Origin: Fidelibacterota bacterium
GTDB taxonomy: Bacteria; Fidelibacterota; Marinisomatia; Marinisomatales; TCS55
Reading direction: 5' to 3'
DNA length: 44,715 bases
Assembly (NCBI GenBank): GCA_014382015.1
Contig: JACNKN010000028.1
Span: 1 to 44,715, forward strand
The notes beneath the pieces were generated by a model. That model searched no databases, was not told the origin of the DNA, and saw nothing but the letters and a program-made list of their open reading frames with translations. The translations under genes were made by a program, and so were the position numbers. Shown here in pieces: positions 17,198 through 26,488 of the stretch; position 1 is the first letter of the stretch; every line of letters starts with the position of its first letter.

Positions 17198-17223
17198 TTG
17201 TACTGCATGTGCTAATAGTACAA
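17198..17223. promoter_or_regulatory. Candidate GntR operator, TTGTACT-N12-AGTACAA
   Basis: Perfect 7-bp arms TTGTACT (17198-17204) and AGTACAA (17217-17223) lie 16 bp upstream of the regulator's start. YtrA-type repressors commonly bind inverted repeats containing GTAC-like half-sites at their own promoter, so autorepression of this two-gene operon is likely but not shown. Confidence 0.5.
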
Positions 17224-17246
17224 GTATAATAATATATATAGCAAGT

Positions 17247-17271
17247 AAAAAAACTTCACCGAGATTCGGCG
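17247..17271 (-). terminator. Intrinsic terminator after the eno-divIC unit
   Basis: Read leftward, CGCCGA and TCGGTG form a 6-bp stem (one G-T) around an ATC loop, followed by AAG and seven T residues. It lies 18 nt after the stop of the FtsB/DivIC-like gene. The stem is short, so strength is uncertain. Confidence 0.45.
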
Positions 17272-17288
17272 TTTAAGAAACCAATAAA

Positions 17289-18943
<1,655 letters not shown>

Positions 18944-19115
18944 TTAATATTGAATGCAACGTTGGATTTTAGCCATATATTAGGAGATTCACGAAGAGAA
19001 AAGGTGAAAAAATATGTCATATTCAAAAATTATTGATTAATTATAATTTCTTGTTAAATTCCAGGCGATAGAAATAACAGTGGAAACGAAAACCACATAC
19101 TTAAACGCAAAAAGA

Positions 19116-19164
19116 ATTGAATAAAAAGGGGACAGGGGATACCTGCCCCCTTTTTTTATTCAAT
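19116..19164. terminator. Long bidirectional hairpin between eno and the small membrane proteins
   Basis: A 49-nt inverted repeat: ATTGAAT/ATTCAAT outside, AAAAAGGGG/CCCCTTTTT in the middle, CAGG/CCTG inside, with one A-C mismatch, a 2-nt bulge and a GGATA loop. Both strands present a T-rich run after a GC stem, so it could stop transcription either way. It ends only 11 nt before the AAAGGAGG ribosome site of the gene at 19189, so it either ends an upstream short RNA, attenuates that gene, or shields its mRNA 5' end. The rest of 18923-19115 holds no gene that I can see. Confidence 0.65.
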
Positions 19165-19188
19165 TAAACCTAACAAAGGAGGAACCTA

Positions 19189-19398
19189 ATGGCTGATTTC
19201 ACTTCAACCGTAGAAGGTATTGTTAATTCCGTAGTTGGCTTAATTAAAGGCCTAATCGTGATGTTTGTATTTGTAAACATCCTTTACTCAACGGGGTTTG
19301 ACCCCATCGGTGGTATTGTAGACTTAGTAGAATCATTCCTAGATGGCGGATTCTCAGGTCTATTAGCCTTATTAATCTTTGTTTCTTTTGCAGGTTAA
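19189..19398 (+). CDS. Small paired membrane protein A, 69 aa
   Basis: This 69-aa protein of unknown function has two hydrophobic helices (about 17-35 and 52-69) joined by an acidic loop (FDPIGGIVDLVESFLDGG). AAAGGAGG stands 6 nt before the ATG, one of the best ribosome sites in the window, so strong expression is likely. It is a paralogue of the next gene: both share LIKGLIV or LLKGLIV, then ILY, then GFSGLLAL or GFAGLLAL. The pair is bounded by hairpins at 19116-19164 and 19696-19726. No signal peptide cleavage site is clear. Confidence 0.7.
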   Translation: MADFTSTVEGIVNSVVGLIKGLIVMFVFVNILYSTGFDPIGGIVDLVESFLDGGFSGLLALLIFVSFAG

Positions 19399-19463
19399 TC
19401 AGTAGATTATTGGCGTTCATTACAGAGCACCGATCTACTATAATAATCCTAAGGAGTTAACAA

Positions 19464-19676
19464 ATGGATAAGGCCTTTAAAACAATCACTGCGTTTATCG
19501 GCGACATTACCGATCTTTTAAAAGGATTGATTGTCCTCGGTATCGTAGTTGGTATTCTCTATGACGACTACTTCGGCGTCATTGCTGGCATTGGTAACCT
19601 GATGAGCAAATTTGGCGATGCCGGGTTTGCAGGCCTGCTTGCTTTGATGCTCATTGTATTTTGGTATAAGAAGTAA
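19464..19676 (+). CDS. Small paired membrane protein B, 70 aa
   Basis: This 70-aa protein is the paralogue of the preceding gene, with the same plan: an amphipathic start (MDKAFKTITAFIGDI), helix LLKGLIVLGIVVGILY, an acidic middle, and helix GFAGLLALMLIVFWYKK that ends in lysines. AAGGAG lies 7 nt before the ATG. The 65-bp spacer contains an AGTAGAT/ATCTACT inverted pair that could form a small hairpin between the two genes. A strong terminator follows 19 nt after the stop. The function is unknown; oligomeric membrane assembly is a guess from the glycine-rich helices. Confidence 0.7.
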   Translation: MDKAFKTITAFIGDITDLLKGLIVLGIVVGILYDDYFGVIAGIGNLMSKFGDAGFAGLLALMLIVFWYKK

Positions 19677-19695
19677 GCGCCAAGAAGTAAGTAAA

Positions 19696-19731
19696 AAAAG
19701 CGTCCCGATTATATCGGGACGCTTTTGTTTT
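19696..19731 (+). terminator. Strong intrinsic terminator after the small-protein pair
   Basis: A perfect 14-bp stem, AAAAGCGTCCCGAT with ATCGGGACGCTTTT, closes on a TAT loop (19696-19726) and is followed by GTTTT. The A-rich left side makes it work on the reverse strand too. It separates the small membrane proteins from the PorV-like gene. Confidence 0.9.
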
Positions 19732-19739
19732 AGGGACGA

Positions 19740-20558
19740 TTGATATATAAAAATCGATCTGTTATTTTATTTTTATGGTTTGCAGGTTATTTGTGGGCCG
19801 CTTTCGAACACCCATTTCTTTCCCCCATGAACGCTGGGTTGGGAATGAGCCATATTAATTTTAACAAGAATATACTAGGGTCCATCATGGATCCTGCTTC
19901 ATTGGCCATGGGTCACCAGATTCGATTTGCTGGACAAACTGGCCAAAGATATAATTTAAAACCATTGTCACATCAAAACTTTGCAGGAGAAATTCCAAGC
20001 CGATGGGGAAATTTTGCGCTGGGTATCCAGACTTTTGGCGTAAAACAATATAAAGAATCAACTTTTTCTCTTGCCTATGGCCGTCGGATAAAACAAAAAC
20101 TACTGGGCGGAGTAACCGTCAATATGTATTCTCTTTCCATCCCAAATTATGGATCAGCCACTACCGTGGGAATATCTCTTGCGTGGCAAGTCAACTTAAA
20201 CGATAATATTCGATGGGGGACCATATTACATAATATCAATGGACCAACAATCGGAAAATCGAAAGATCCGCTGCCCCAATTAATTCTATCGGCTTTGTCC
20301 TTTCACCCTACAAAAAAAATATCAATACAAATCGAATGGGAACAGGATACGGCTTTTGCTGGACATCTCAAAACAGGATTTAGCTTTCAGCCAAAAGACT
20401 GGTTATCACTCCACACAGGATTTATATCTGGAACCGGTCAGGTGACCGGGGCTATTGGGGTCAATTTTCATCAAGTAAATATAAATTATGCAATGGCAAA
20501 TCACCCGCAATTGGGGCCGTCTCATTGGATGGGGTTTTCTATTCCTTTGGGGCAGTAG
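19740..20558 (+). CDS. PorV/PorQ-like outer-membrane beta-barrel protein
   Basis: This 272-aa protein begins at TTG 19740 (GGGACGA just upstream) with signal peptide MIYKNRSVILFLWFAGYLWA. The mature part has the pattern of PorV/PorQ barrels in the FCB group: an opening with GLGMSHIN and a DPASLAM block, then repeated beta-strands such as FALGIQTFGVKQY and LLGGVTVNMYSLSIP. True PorV shuttles type IX secretion substrates, but the wider family includes many barrels of unknown role, so the specific function is open. Its last 71 nt also encode the start of the next gene in another frame. Confidence 0.7.
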   Translation: MIYKNRSVILFLWFAGYLWAAFEHPFLSPMNAGLGMSHINFNKNILGSIMDPASLAMGHQIRFAGQTGQRYNLKPLSHQNFAGEIPSRWGNFALGIQTFGVKQYKESTFSLAYGRRIKQKLLGGVTVNMYSLSIPNYGSATTVGISLAWQVNLNDNIRWGTILHNINGPTIGKSKDPLPQLILSALSFHPTKKISIQIEWEQDTAFAGHLKTGFSFQPKDWLSLHTGFISGTGQVTGAIGVNFHQVNINYAMANHPQLGPSHWMGFSIPLGQ

Positions 20559-22176
20559 CCCGCCCATTTCGGCCCAAACTTCCGAAGATATTCTGATATT
20601 AATTTCTCAGGACGAGGAAGATGCGGTCCACGAGGATGAATTAATTATTCTTGATGATATCCTATCCAGATCCACGGGTTTGACCCGTCACTCTCTAGAA
20701 GATATATTGGAATTGACTTTTTTGGCAGATGGGGATTATGACCTGATCCGTAAATCATTGGAAACCCGAGAGTTTACATCTTTAAAAACATCTAAGGAAG
20801 TTTCACCTGTCGTTAGAGCCATATTCACTACATTGCAGAGGAATAAGGGGATTCCTCACAAAATTCATATTCAACAAATTGCATCCATGACAGATGGTGT
20901 ACGCTATCGGTGGAAAGGCAAATTGGATACACCTGCCCAGGAAATGGGTGCACTATCCGTTCGTAATCGGTATGGGGTGGATATTTTAGATCAGCATAGT
21001 CTATATATTCAACATAAGACCGGGAAAAGCCGCTGGATTGCAGGCGACCATCAAATGGCATTTGGATTTGGCCTTGTATCCGGAAAACCATTTCCTGCAA
21101 GAAAAGGATGGAGCACTGTGAACATGGGAACTTCTGTCCAAAATGGTTTGAAAGGATATAAATCGTCAACAGGAATGAATCGAACAAGAGGGTTTGCTGT
21201 TGAGCAGAAAACAAATTTTGGAACCATGGTCTTTTCCCACGGCTTTGTGGGAGAAGATGGTAAGGAAAATAGAAATTTCACAAGAGGGGCATGGCAATAT
21301 AAAAATTCATCCATTTTAATTGGCACATCTTTTGCGCCAAAAACACAATCAATTTTTGGATCTTATGATTTTAGAAATATACGGTCTGGAGGTGAAATAT
21401 CATTTGGTGTCGGTTCACCATCTATTATTTTCGGATTAAATTATCGAATTCGCCCCTTTAAATACATTATTCAATACAGGGATATTCATTCCAACTCTAT
21501 CGGTCAAATGGGGAATCCAATGGTAGAGTGGCGCGGCTCAGATTTGTCAGAAACAGGGTTATTTCAAGGTGCCTACGTTCGTACGGGAAACACAAGGCTC
21601 ATGATTTATGCCGACATGTTTCAGCATCATACTCGGCGAATAAACGGTTATGAATTTGGCATTAGGAGTGAAACAAAAATAAAAAGACATAAAATTGTAT
21701 TCCAAATTAAAACAGAAAAAAAAGATGAAATAATTGATATAGTATATGCACCATTGGTGACGCCAACGTTACGAATAAAAGACGGCATCAAAATAGAACA
21801 TCAATATGATAAAAAAACGTGGCGGACTCAAGTGAAATATCAATATGTCCGGACTGGAGAAACAAAAGTTTATCAAAGCCATGGGTTAGATCTTCGCTTT
21901 CAAATGTATCGGAAGCATTATCGATTAGAATTGGACTGGATGGGAGCGGTTGTTGATCATTTTGATTCGAGAGTTTATTTTTGGGATTTGAATCTTCCCG
22001 GAGAAATGCTAACGCGTATGATTGCTCGTTCGAGCCACAGCCAAGGCATCAAAGTATTGTTTCATATTTCTAATGAATCCAAGCTGGGGCTAAAAATACG
22101 GTTGAATTATTTAGATATTTCACTTAAATCACAAGCGGATATTGTGGGCGGAATATTTATTCAAGCTGCATTATAG
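20488..22176 (+). CDS. Outer-membrane beta-barrel protein with N-terminal helical domain
   Basis: This 562-aa protein starts inside the PorV-like gene (71-nt overlap, +1 frame). ATG 20488 is the only start that yields a signal peptide (LIGWGFLFLWGSSPPISAQ). A mainly helical segment of ~90 residues (ILDDILSRSTGLTRHSLEDI and onward) is reminiscent of the helix-hairpin-helix heads found on some FCB barrels, but this is weak. From about residue 130 it is a long run of amphipathic beta-strands (YRWKGKLDT, GSYDFRNIRSGGEISFGVG), so a large barrel. The function is unknown; the overlap implies it is made together with the PorV-like protein. Confidence 0.65.
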   Translation: MQWQITRNWGRLIGWGFLFLWGSSPPISAQTSEDILILISQDEEDAVHEDELIILDDILSRSTGLTRHSLEDILELTFLADGDYDLIRKSLETREFTSLKTSKEVSPVVRAIFTTLQRNKGIPHKIHIQQIASMTDGVRYRWKGKLDTPAQEMGALSVRNRYGVDILDQHSLYIQHKTGKSRWIAGDHQMAFGFGLVSGKPFPARKGWSTVNMGTSVQNGLKGYKSSTGMNRTRGFAVEQKTNFGTMVFSHGFVGEDGKENRNFTRGAWQYKNSSILIGTSFAPKTQSIFGSYDFRNIRSGGEISFGVGSPSIIFGLNYRIRPFKYIIQYRDIHSNSIGQMGNPMVEWRGSDLSETGLFQGAYVRTGNTRLMIYADMFQHHTRRINGYEFGIRSETKIKRHKIVFQIKTEKKDEIIDIVYAPLVTPTLRIKDGIKIEHQYDKKTWRTQVKYQYVRTGETKVYQSHGLDLRFQMYRKHYRLELDWMGAVVDHFDSRVYFWDLNLPGEMLTRMIARSSHSQGIKVLFHISNESKLGLKIRLNYLDISLKSQADIVGGIFIQAAL

Positions 22177-22192
22177 CATGTATCATGGATAG

Positions 22193-22225
22193 AATAATTT
22201 GATTTTGATTCAAAATTATTTTCTT
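22193..22225 (+). terminator. Weak AT-rich hairpin after the barrel gene
   Basis: AATAATTTG and CAAAATTATT form an imperfect stem followed by TTCTTT, 17 nt after the stop at 22176. It is all A-T, so termination would be weak. Confidence 0.25.
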
Positions 22226-22265
22226 TGTATCTTGTTTTGTAAATAACCAACGAATAGTGGCAATA

Positions 22266-24209
22266 ATGATAAAATTTACGTTCTATTTTTTAAGTATTAT
22301 TTTATTTTCTTCATTTAATGTATCCCTTACCCAATCGTCTAAGCCATTTTTCGAATCTGCTCAACATGGAAATTTAAATGAAGATCAATTACAAATTCTG
22401 GATAAACTTGAAAAAGACAAGACAGTAAATGATTTACGATTGGTTAGATATAAAAATGATAGATCATTAACAAACAAGGAATCCCTACTATTAAATTTAT
22501 ATAACGACATTCAGTTTAAAGCCATAAAAACCGAATTTAAAACTTATAGCTCGACCTCTTGGGCGTGGATTGGGGGCCCACTTAATAGTAATGATAAGAA
22601 TAACTATGTACGGCTATTCAGTTCGGATAATAAAATATCTGGGTTTATCCGTGTTAAAGAAAAATTTATCAGAATTACACCATTAGGAAACCACATATAC
22701 GCTATTTATAAAAAAAGTCCCTCTAATAATTTATCATCACACCCAAAAGAATATCCATCCGGTGCACTTTTTACGCGAAGTAAAAAAATCATTAGTAATC
22801 CAGAAAAAAATAATGACAATTCTTCTGGCCCAAGGACATCTACACCCATTATATTTGATGTTTTAGTTATCTATACCTCTGAAGCAGAATCGTCTGTCAG
22901 CGATCCTGTCGTCAGCTTAATAAACCAAAGCGAGCAGGATGCGAATGATATTTATAAAAACAGTCTAATTAACCAATTTATAAAATTAAACGTAGTTCAT
23001 AAACAGGCAGATGCAAACTACATTGAGGACCCTTCAATGGGAGTAAACCTTGAGCGTTTTTCCAATACAACCGATAGTTATTTCCCATATATACATGACT
23101 TAAGAGATCAGTATGGTGCAGATATAGTAATTCTTATTACAGCAGGTGGTGGAGCTGATTGTGGTTTAGCTACAACGATAAAAGCTTATAGTAGCGAAGC
23201 ATTTGCTGTTGTTAAGGCAAGTTGTATGGACGAAGAAAAGCGATTCACATTTACCCATGAAATTGGCCATTTATTTGGAGGTACCCATGATACCGTAGAT
23301 GAAGAAGACATCATCGCTTATGATTATGGGTATGGATATTGGGTTTATGCAGGAGGACGACCATATAAAACTGTAATGGCTGTTAAGGCAACCGGAAATG
23401 ATTCTGAAGGAAACCCACGTGGCAGAGAAAGGTTTTTATCTAACCCTTTTGCATCTCTTGCCGTAGGTATTTCCGCAGGAACTTTCGATAAAAATGATGT
23501 AGCAAGAGTTCATGAAGAAAGAATTAGCGAGGTGGCTGCATTTAAAACAGCTCTCCCACCCGCATTTGATGTAACCATATCCGGCCCATCAAGTTTTAAT
23601 TGTAATACACAGTCATGGGTGGCAAATGTATCAAATGGCGGTTCTCCATTTTCTTTTCAATGGTATCATCGATGGGAATGTGATGAGAATTTAAGGATCC
23701 CCTGTGATGATAGCTGGAATCCCGTCGGCAATAACAGCCCAATCTTAAACTTTTATTTATGCACGGGCAACAGCTTTTTAAGGGTTGATGTTACAGATAT
23801 TAATGGCAATACAGTTACAGATCAGCATTATATTCAAGGATGGGAAGAATATCCAAAAATAAACAGTGATTTTGATGAATCAAAAATCCAAGTACCTAAT
23901 GAATTTTTCCTTTTACAAAATTATCCGAATCCATTTAATCCAAATACTACAATAAAATTTGGTGTACCACGATTAGCCAATAAGTCTATTAATGGGAATC
24001 TACAGCTCACGATTTACAGCATTAACGGCGCGTTAGTTAAGACACTTGTAAATCAGAACTATTCACCTGGCACTTATTCAATTAATTGGGATGGAACCAA
24101 CCAACTCGGATCGCGTGCGAGCGCTGGAATATATGTCTACCAAATAACCTATTCTCAAGGCAATAGGTTGGGATACAAAGAAGTTAAAAAACTAATATTA
24201 TTGAAATAG
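22266..24209 (+). CDS. T9SS-secreted reprolysin-like zinc metalloprotease
   Basis: This ~647-aa protein has a signal peptide (MIKFTFYFLSIILFSS), a prodomain-like region, a metzincin catalytic domain and a C-terminal sorting tail. The zinc site is HEIGHLFGGTHD (residues 331-342), with a Met-turn candidate in KTVMAVK; this fits M12B/reprolysin-like peptidases. An Ig/PKD-like domain follows (about 440-535, SGPSSFNCNTQSW). The end has LLQNYPNPFNPNTTIKFGV and closes with a Lys-rich strand, the type A signal of type IX secretion. I prefer ATG 22266 to an upstream GTG (22257). It is probably released or surface-bound; the target protein is unknown. Confidence 0.88.
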   Translation: MIKFTFYFLSIILFSSFNVSLTQSSKPFFESAQHGNLNEDQLQILDKLEKDKTVNDLRLVRYKNDRSLTNKESLLLNLYNDIQFKAIKTEFKTYSSTSWAWIGGPLNSNDKNNYVRLFSSDNKISGFIRVKEKFIRITPLGNHIYAIYKKSPSNNLSSHPKEYPSGALFTRSKKIISNPEKNNDNSSGPRTSTPIIFDVLVIYTSEAESSVSDPVVSLINQSEQDANDIYKNSLINQFIKLNVVHKQADANYIEDPSMGVNLERFSNTTDSYFPYIHDLRDQYGADIVILITAGGGADCGLATTIKAYSSEAFAVVKASCMDEEKRFTFTHEIGHLFGGTHDTVDEEDIIAYDYGYGYWVYAGGRPYKTVMAVKATGNDSEGNPRGRERFLSNPFASLAVGISAGTFDKNDVARVHEERISEVAAFKTALPPAFDVTISGPSSFNCNTQSWVANVSNGGSPFSFQWYHRWECDENLRIPCDDSWNPVGNNSPILNFYLCTGNSFLRVDVTDINGNTVTDQHYIQGWEEYPKINSDFDESKIQVPNEFFLLQNYPNPFNPNTTIKFGVPRLANKSINGNLQLTIYSINGALVKTLVNQNYSPGTYSINWDGTNQLGSRASAGIYVYQITYSQGNRLGYKEVKKLILLK

Positions 24210-24218
24210 AGCTATACC

Positions 24219-24896
24219 ATGGAAACAACCAGGTTTAAAATACTATTTATAATGATTCTCATAGTTCCTTTTTTGAGTTGTGATGAGAATGACCCAACAG
24301 ATTGTGGTACTGATTTAAGTCGGGTGGAAATAACAGATAAAGAGGGGGATTATATATTGCTAACAGGGATGAATGTTCTACCAAGGTGGTTCCCAGATAT
24401 TAAAACTGGTGGTTCTGATAGTATTACGACGGAATTAACTGTTAAAGTTGAATTTTTAGTAGAGATGGAATATATGAGAATTGATTCTGCTGAATCTCCA
24501 TTCCCCATTACAGAACCCAAAAAAAGACCAATCAATAGAATTGGATTTAGCCGATATTGGGATGAACACCATTTAAGTTTTAATAAGACAGTCAAATATT
24601 ATGGTGATGATTTTCAAAAAATATATGAACCCAATGAAAATATATTTAAACATTTTTATTCTCCAGAAAATAGAGTGCCTACTGGGCTATATCCTCCTGG
24701 ATATATTGCACTCGGATATTTAAAGGATAACATCAAATTTTATAGAAATTATTGGTATTTTGAACCCGGTTGTTATGAAATGATATTGGGACTAATTACT
24801 AAGTACGATGAATGGTTTTTCGACACGGTAAATGTATATATTGATGTGGAAGCAGAACTTTGGTATAAGGATAAGTATATTGAAGAACCAAATTAA
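24219..24896 (+). CDS. Putative lipoprotein of unknown function, 225 aa
   Basis: This 225-aa protein starts METTRFKILFIMILIVPFLSCDEN, a lipoprotein signal with the lipid cysteine at about residue 21. The remainder is rich in aromatic and acidic residues (for example YWYFEPGCYEMILGL) and shows no family I recognise. It begins 9 bp after the metalloprotease stop, so the two are likely made together. It could be an inhibitor or partner of that protease, but only the position suggests this. Like the metalloprotease, it is more AT-rich than the housekeeping genes around it. Confidence 0.6.
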   Translation: METTRFKILFIMILIVPFLSCDENDPTDCGTDLSRVEITDKEGDYILLTGMNVLPRWFPDIKTGGSDSITTELTVKVEFLVEMEYMRIDSAESPFPITEPKKRPINRIGFSRYWDEHHLSFNKTVKYYGDDFQKIYEPNENIFKHFYSPENRVPTGLYPPGYIALGYLKDNIKFYRNYWYFEPGCYEMILGLITKYDEWFFDTVNVYIDVEAELWYKDKYIEEPN

Positions 24897-24992
24897 AAAC
24901 ATTGACATAATTCATGGCCTGCCAACTGTAATTTTTTCTTTTTTTAGCCACTCTTATTGATTCCTGCCTCAATCAAGGATAATTTCCGCACT

Positions 24993-26486
24993 ATGTTTCG
25001 TCGCACATTTAATGTTCTTTTAATCTTATCTACTGTTTTATCTATAGGTATTTCCGGTTCTGTTCGGGTGGTGAACCGCGTAGATAACTCCATGGATGAT
25101 ATCAATACGCTTGATCGGTTGAGGGGGACATACGTTTCCACTAAAGATGTGTCCCGCATTCTTGCAAAAAGAAAACCGTATGTTAATGAAGCACGAGGGA
25201 AAATGGTATTATACCTGGGAAGCCACCGAATAAAAATTTCGGGGAATAGCAGTTATATTCTGGTAGATGAGCAAGTATATCAAATGCCCATGCATGCCAT
25301 TTGGACAAAAAATGATATTTATCTCCCGGCGGAATCTTTCTTTGACATTGTAAAACGAACTACTTTGCCGGGTATTCATTATGACGCACGTCGGATGGTT
25401 TTAGATATCGATATGAAAGAGTTTACCATTTTGGGTGTTGAAATTTTTCAAAAAGCCAATGGAACTATTTTACGGATTCGTACCCGACATACATTTCCTG
25501 AGGGGAACATCAGTTCCTTTTTTCATGAGAATGGCTGGTTTTATTTAACCGTCGTCGGCGGTTTGGCAGATACGACAGAAATTCGGCGAAGTGATACACG
25601 TGGCGTTATAAAAAGCGTAGCAGCTGACCAATTGGGGCAAACAGCCCAGTTGGCATTTCAAATGCGGACCAAAGTTCAAAGCCACGAAGTGTATCAAAAT
25701 AAAGATCCGGGGGAAATTGTGATTTCCCTGCGTACGCCTATGGATAATAGTGTGGCACGCATTAAAAAAGTAAGAGACCGATGGAAATTGGATACAGTTG
25801 TACTGGATGCGGGTCACGGTGGTAAAGATCCGGGGACCACTGGACGCAAAGGGACAAAAGAAAAAGATATTGCATTGGATATTGTTAAGCGCGTGGGGCT
25901 ACTTTTAGAAAAAAATACAAAATTAAAAGTGATTTATACCCGCGACGAGGATGTTTTTATTCCATTGTGGAAGCGAACAAAAATGGCAAATGAATCAAAT
26001 GGGAAAGTATTTGTGAGTGTTCATTTGAATTCAAATCCCAACAGGTCAGCTTATGGTTTTGAAACCTATTTACTACGGCCTGGAAAAACGGAAGATGCGA
26101 TCGAAGTTGCATCTCGAGAGAATGAAGCAATCAAACTGGAAGACCGTTCTAAAAATAAATATCAGGATTTATCCGGGGAAAATTTGATTATTGCTACAAT
26201 GGCCCAAAGCGTTTATATGAAAGAAAGTGAAGAATTAGCCGCAATGGTTCAAGAAGAAATGGGAAAAAAAATCAAGTCCAAAAACCGGGGAGTAAAGCAG
26301 GCGGGGTTTCATGTATTAATCGGTGCCAGTATGCCGAATGTATTGATTGAAGCAGGATTTTTGACCAACGTAAATGAGGAAAAAAATCTCAGAAAATCTA
26401 AATATCGCCAAAATATTGCAAATTCAATATATAAGGCGATTGTCAAGTTTCGTTATTCCCGCGAACAATATCTCGCGGAAAGCTAA
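24993..26486 (+). CDS. N-acetylmuramoyl-L-alanine amidase (Amidase_3)
   Basis: This 497-aa exported enzyme cuts the amide bond between muramic acid and the peptide stem of peptidoglycan. The signal peptide is MFRRTFNVLLILSTVLSIG (ATG 24993; an upstream TTG at 24957 is less likely). An N-terminal half with copper-amine-oxidase-like and AMIN-like strands (about 60-250) binds the wall. The Amidase_3 domain runs from about 268: zinc ligands in VLDAGHGGKDPG (H275), E290 in KEKDIALD, HLNSNP, and the late catalytic Glu in LIEAGFLTN. It precedes murI by 2 bp, linking wall remodelling to wall precursor supply. Confidence 0.93.
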   Translation: MFRRTFNVLLILSTVLSIGISGSVRVVNRVDNSMDDINTLDRLRGTYVSTKDVSRILAKRKPYVNEARGKMVLYLGSHRIKISGNSSYILVDEQVYQMPMHAIWTKNDIYLPAESFFDIVKRTTLPGIHYDARRMVLDIDMKEFTILGVEIFQKANGTILRIRTRHTFPEGNISSFFHENGWFYLTVVGGLADTTEIRRSDTRGVIKSVAADQLGQTAQLAFQMRTKVQSHEVYQNKDPGEIVISLRTPMDNSVARIKKVRDRWKLDTVVLDAGHGGKDPGTTGRKGTKEKDIALDIVKRVGLLLEKNTKLKVIYTRDEDVFIPLWKRTKMANESNGKVFVSVHLNSNPNRSAYGFETYLLRPGKTEDAIEVASRENEAIKLEDRSKNKYQDLSGENLIIATMAQSVYMKESEELAAMVQEEMGKKIKSKNRGVKQAGFHVLIGASMPNVLIEAGFLTNVNEEKNLRKSKYRQNIANSIYKAIVKFRYSREQYLAES

Positions 26487-26488
26487 CG

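Noticed and set aside
24902-24932. TTGACA with a later TGTAAT as a sigma-70 promoter for the amidase gene
   Set aside because: The spacing is 19 bp and FCB-group promoters often follow a different consensus, so the match is not reliable.
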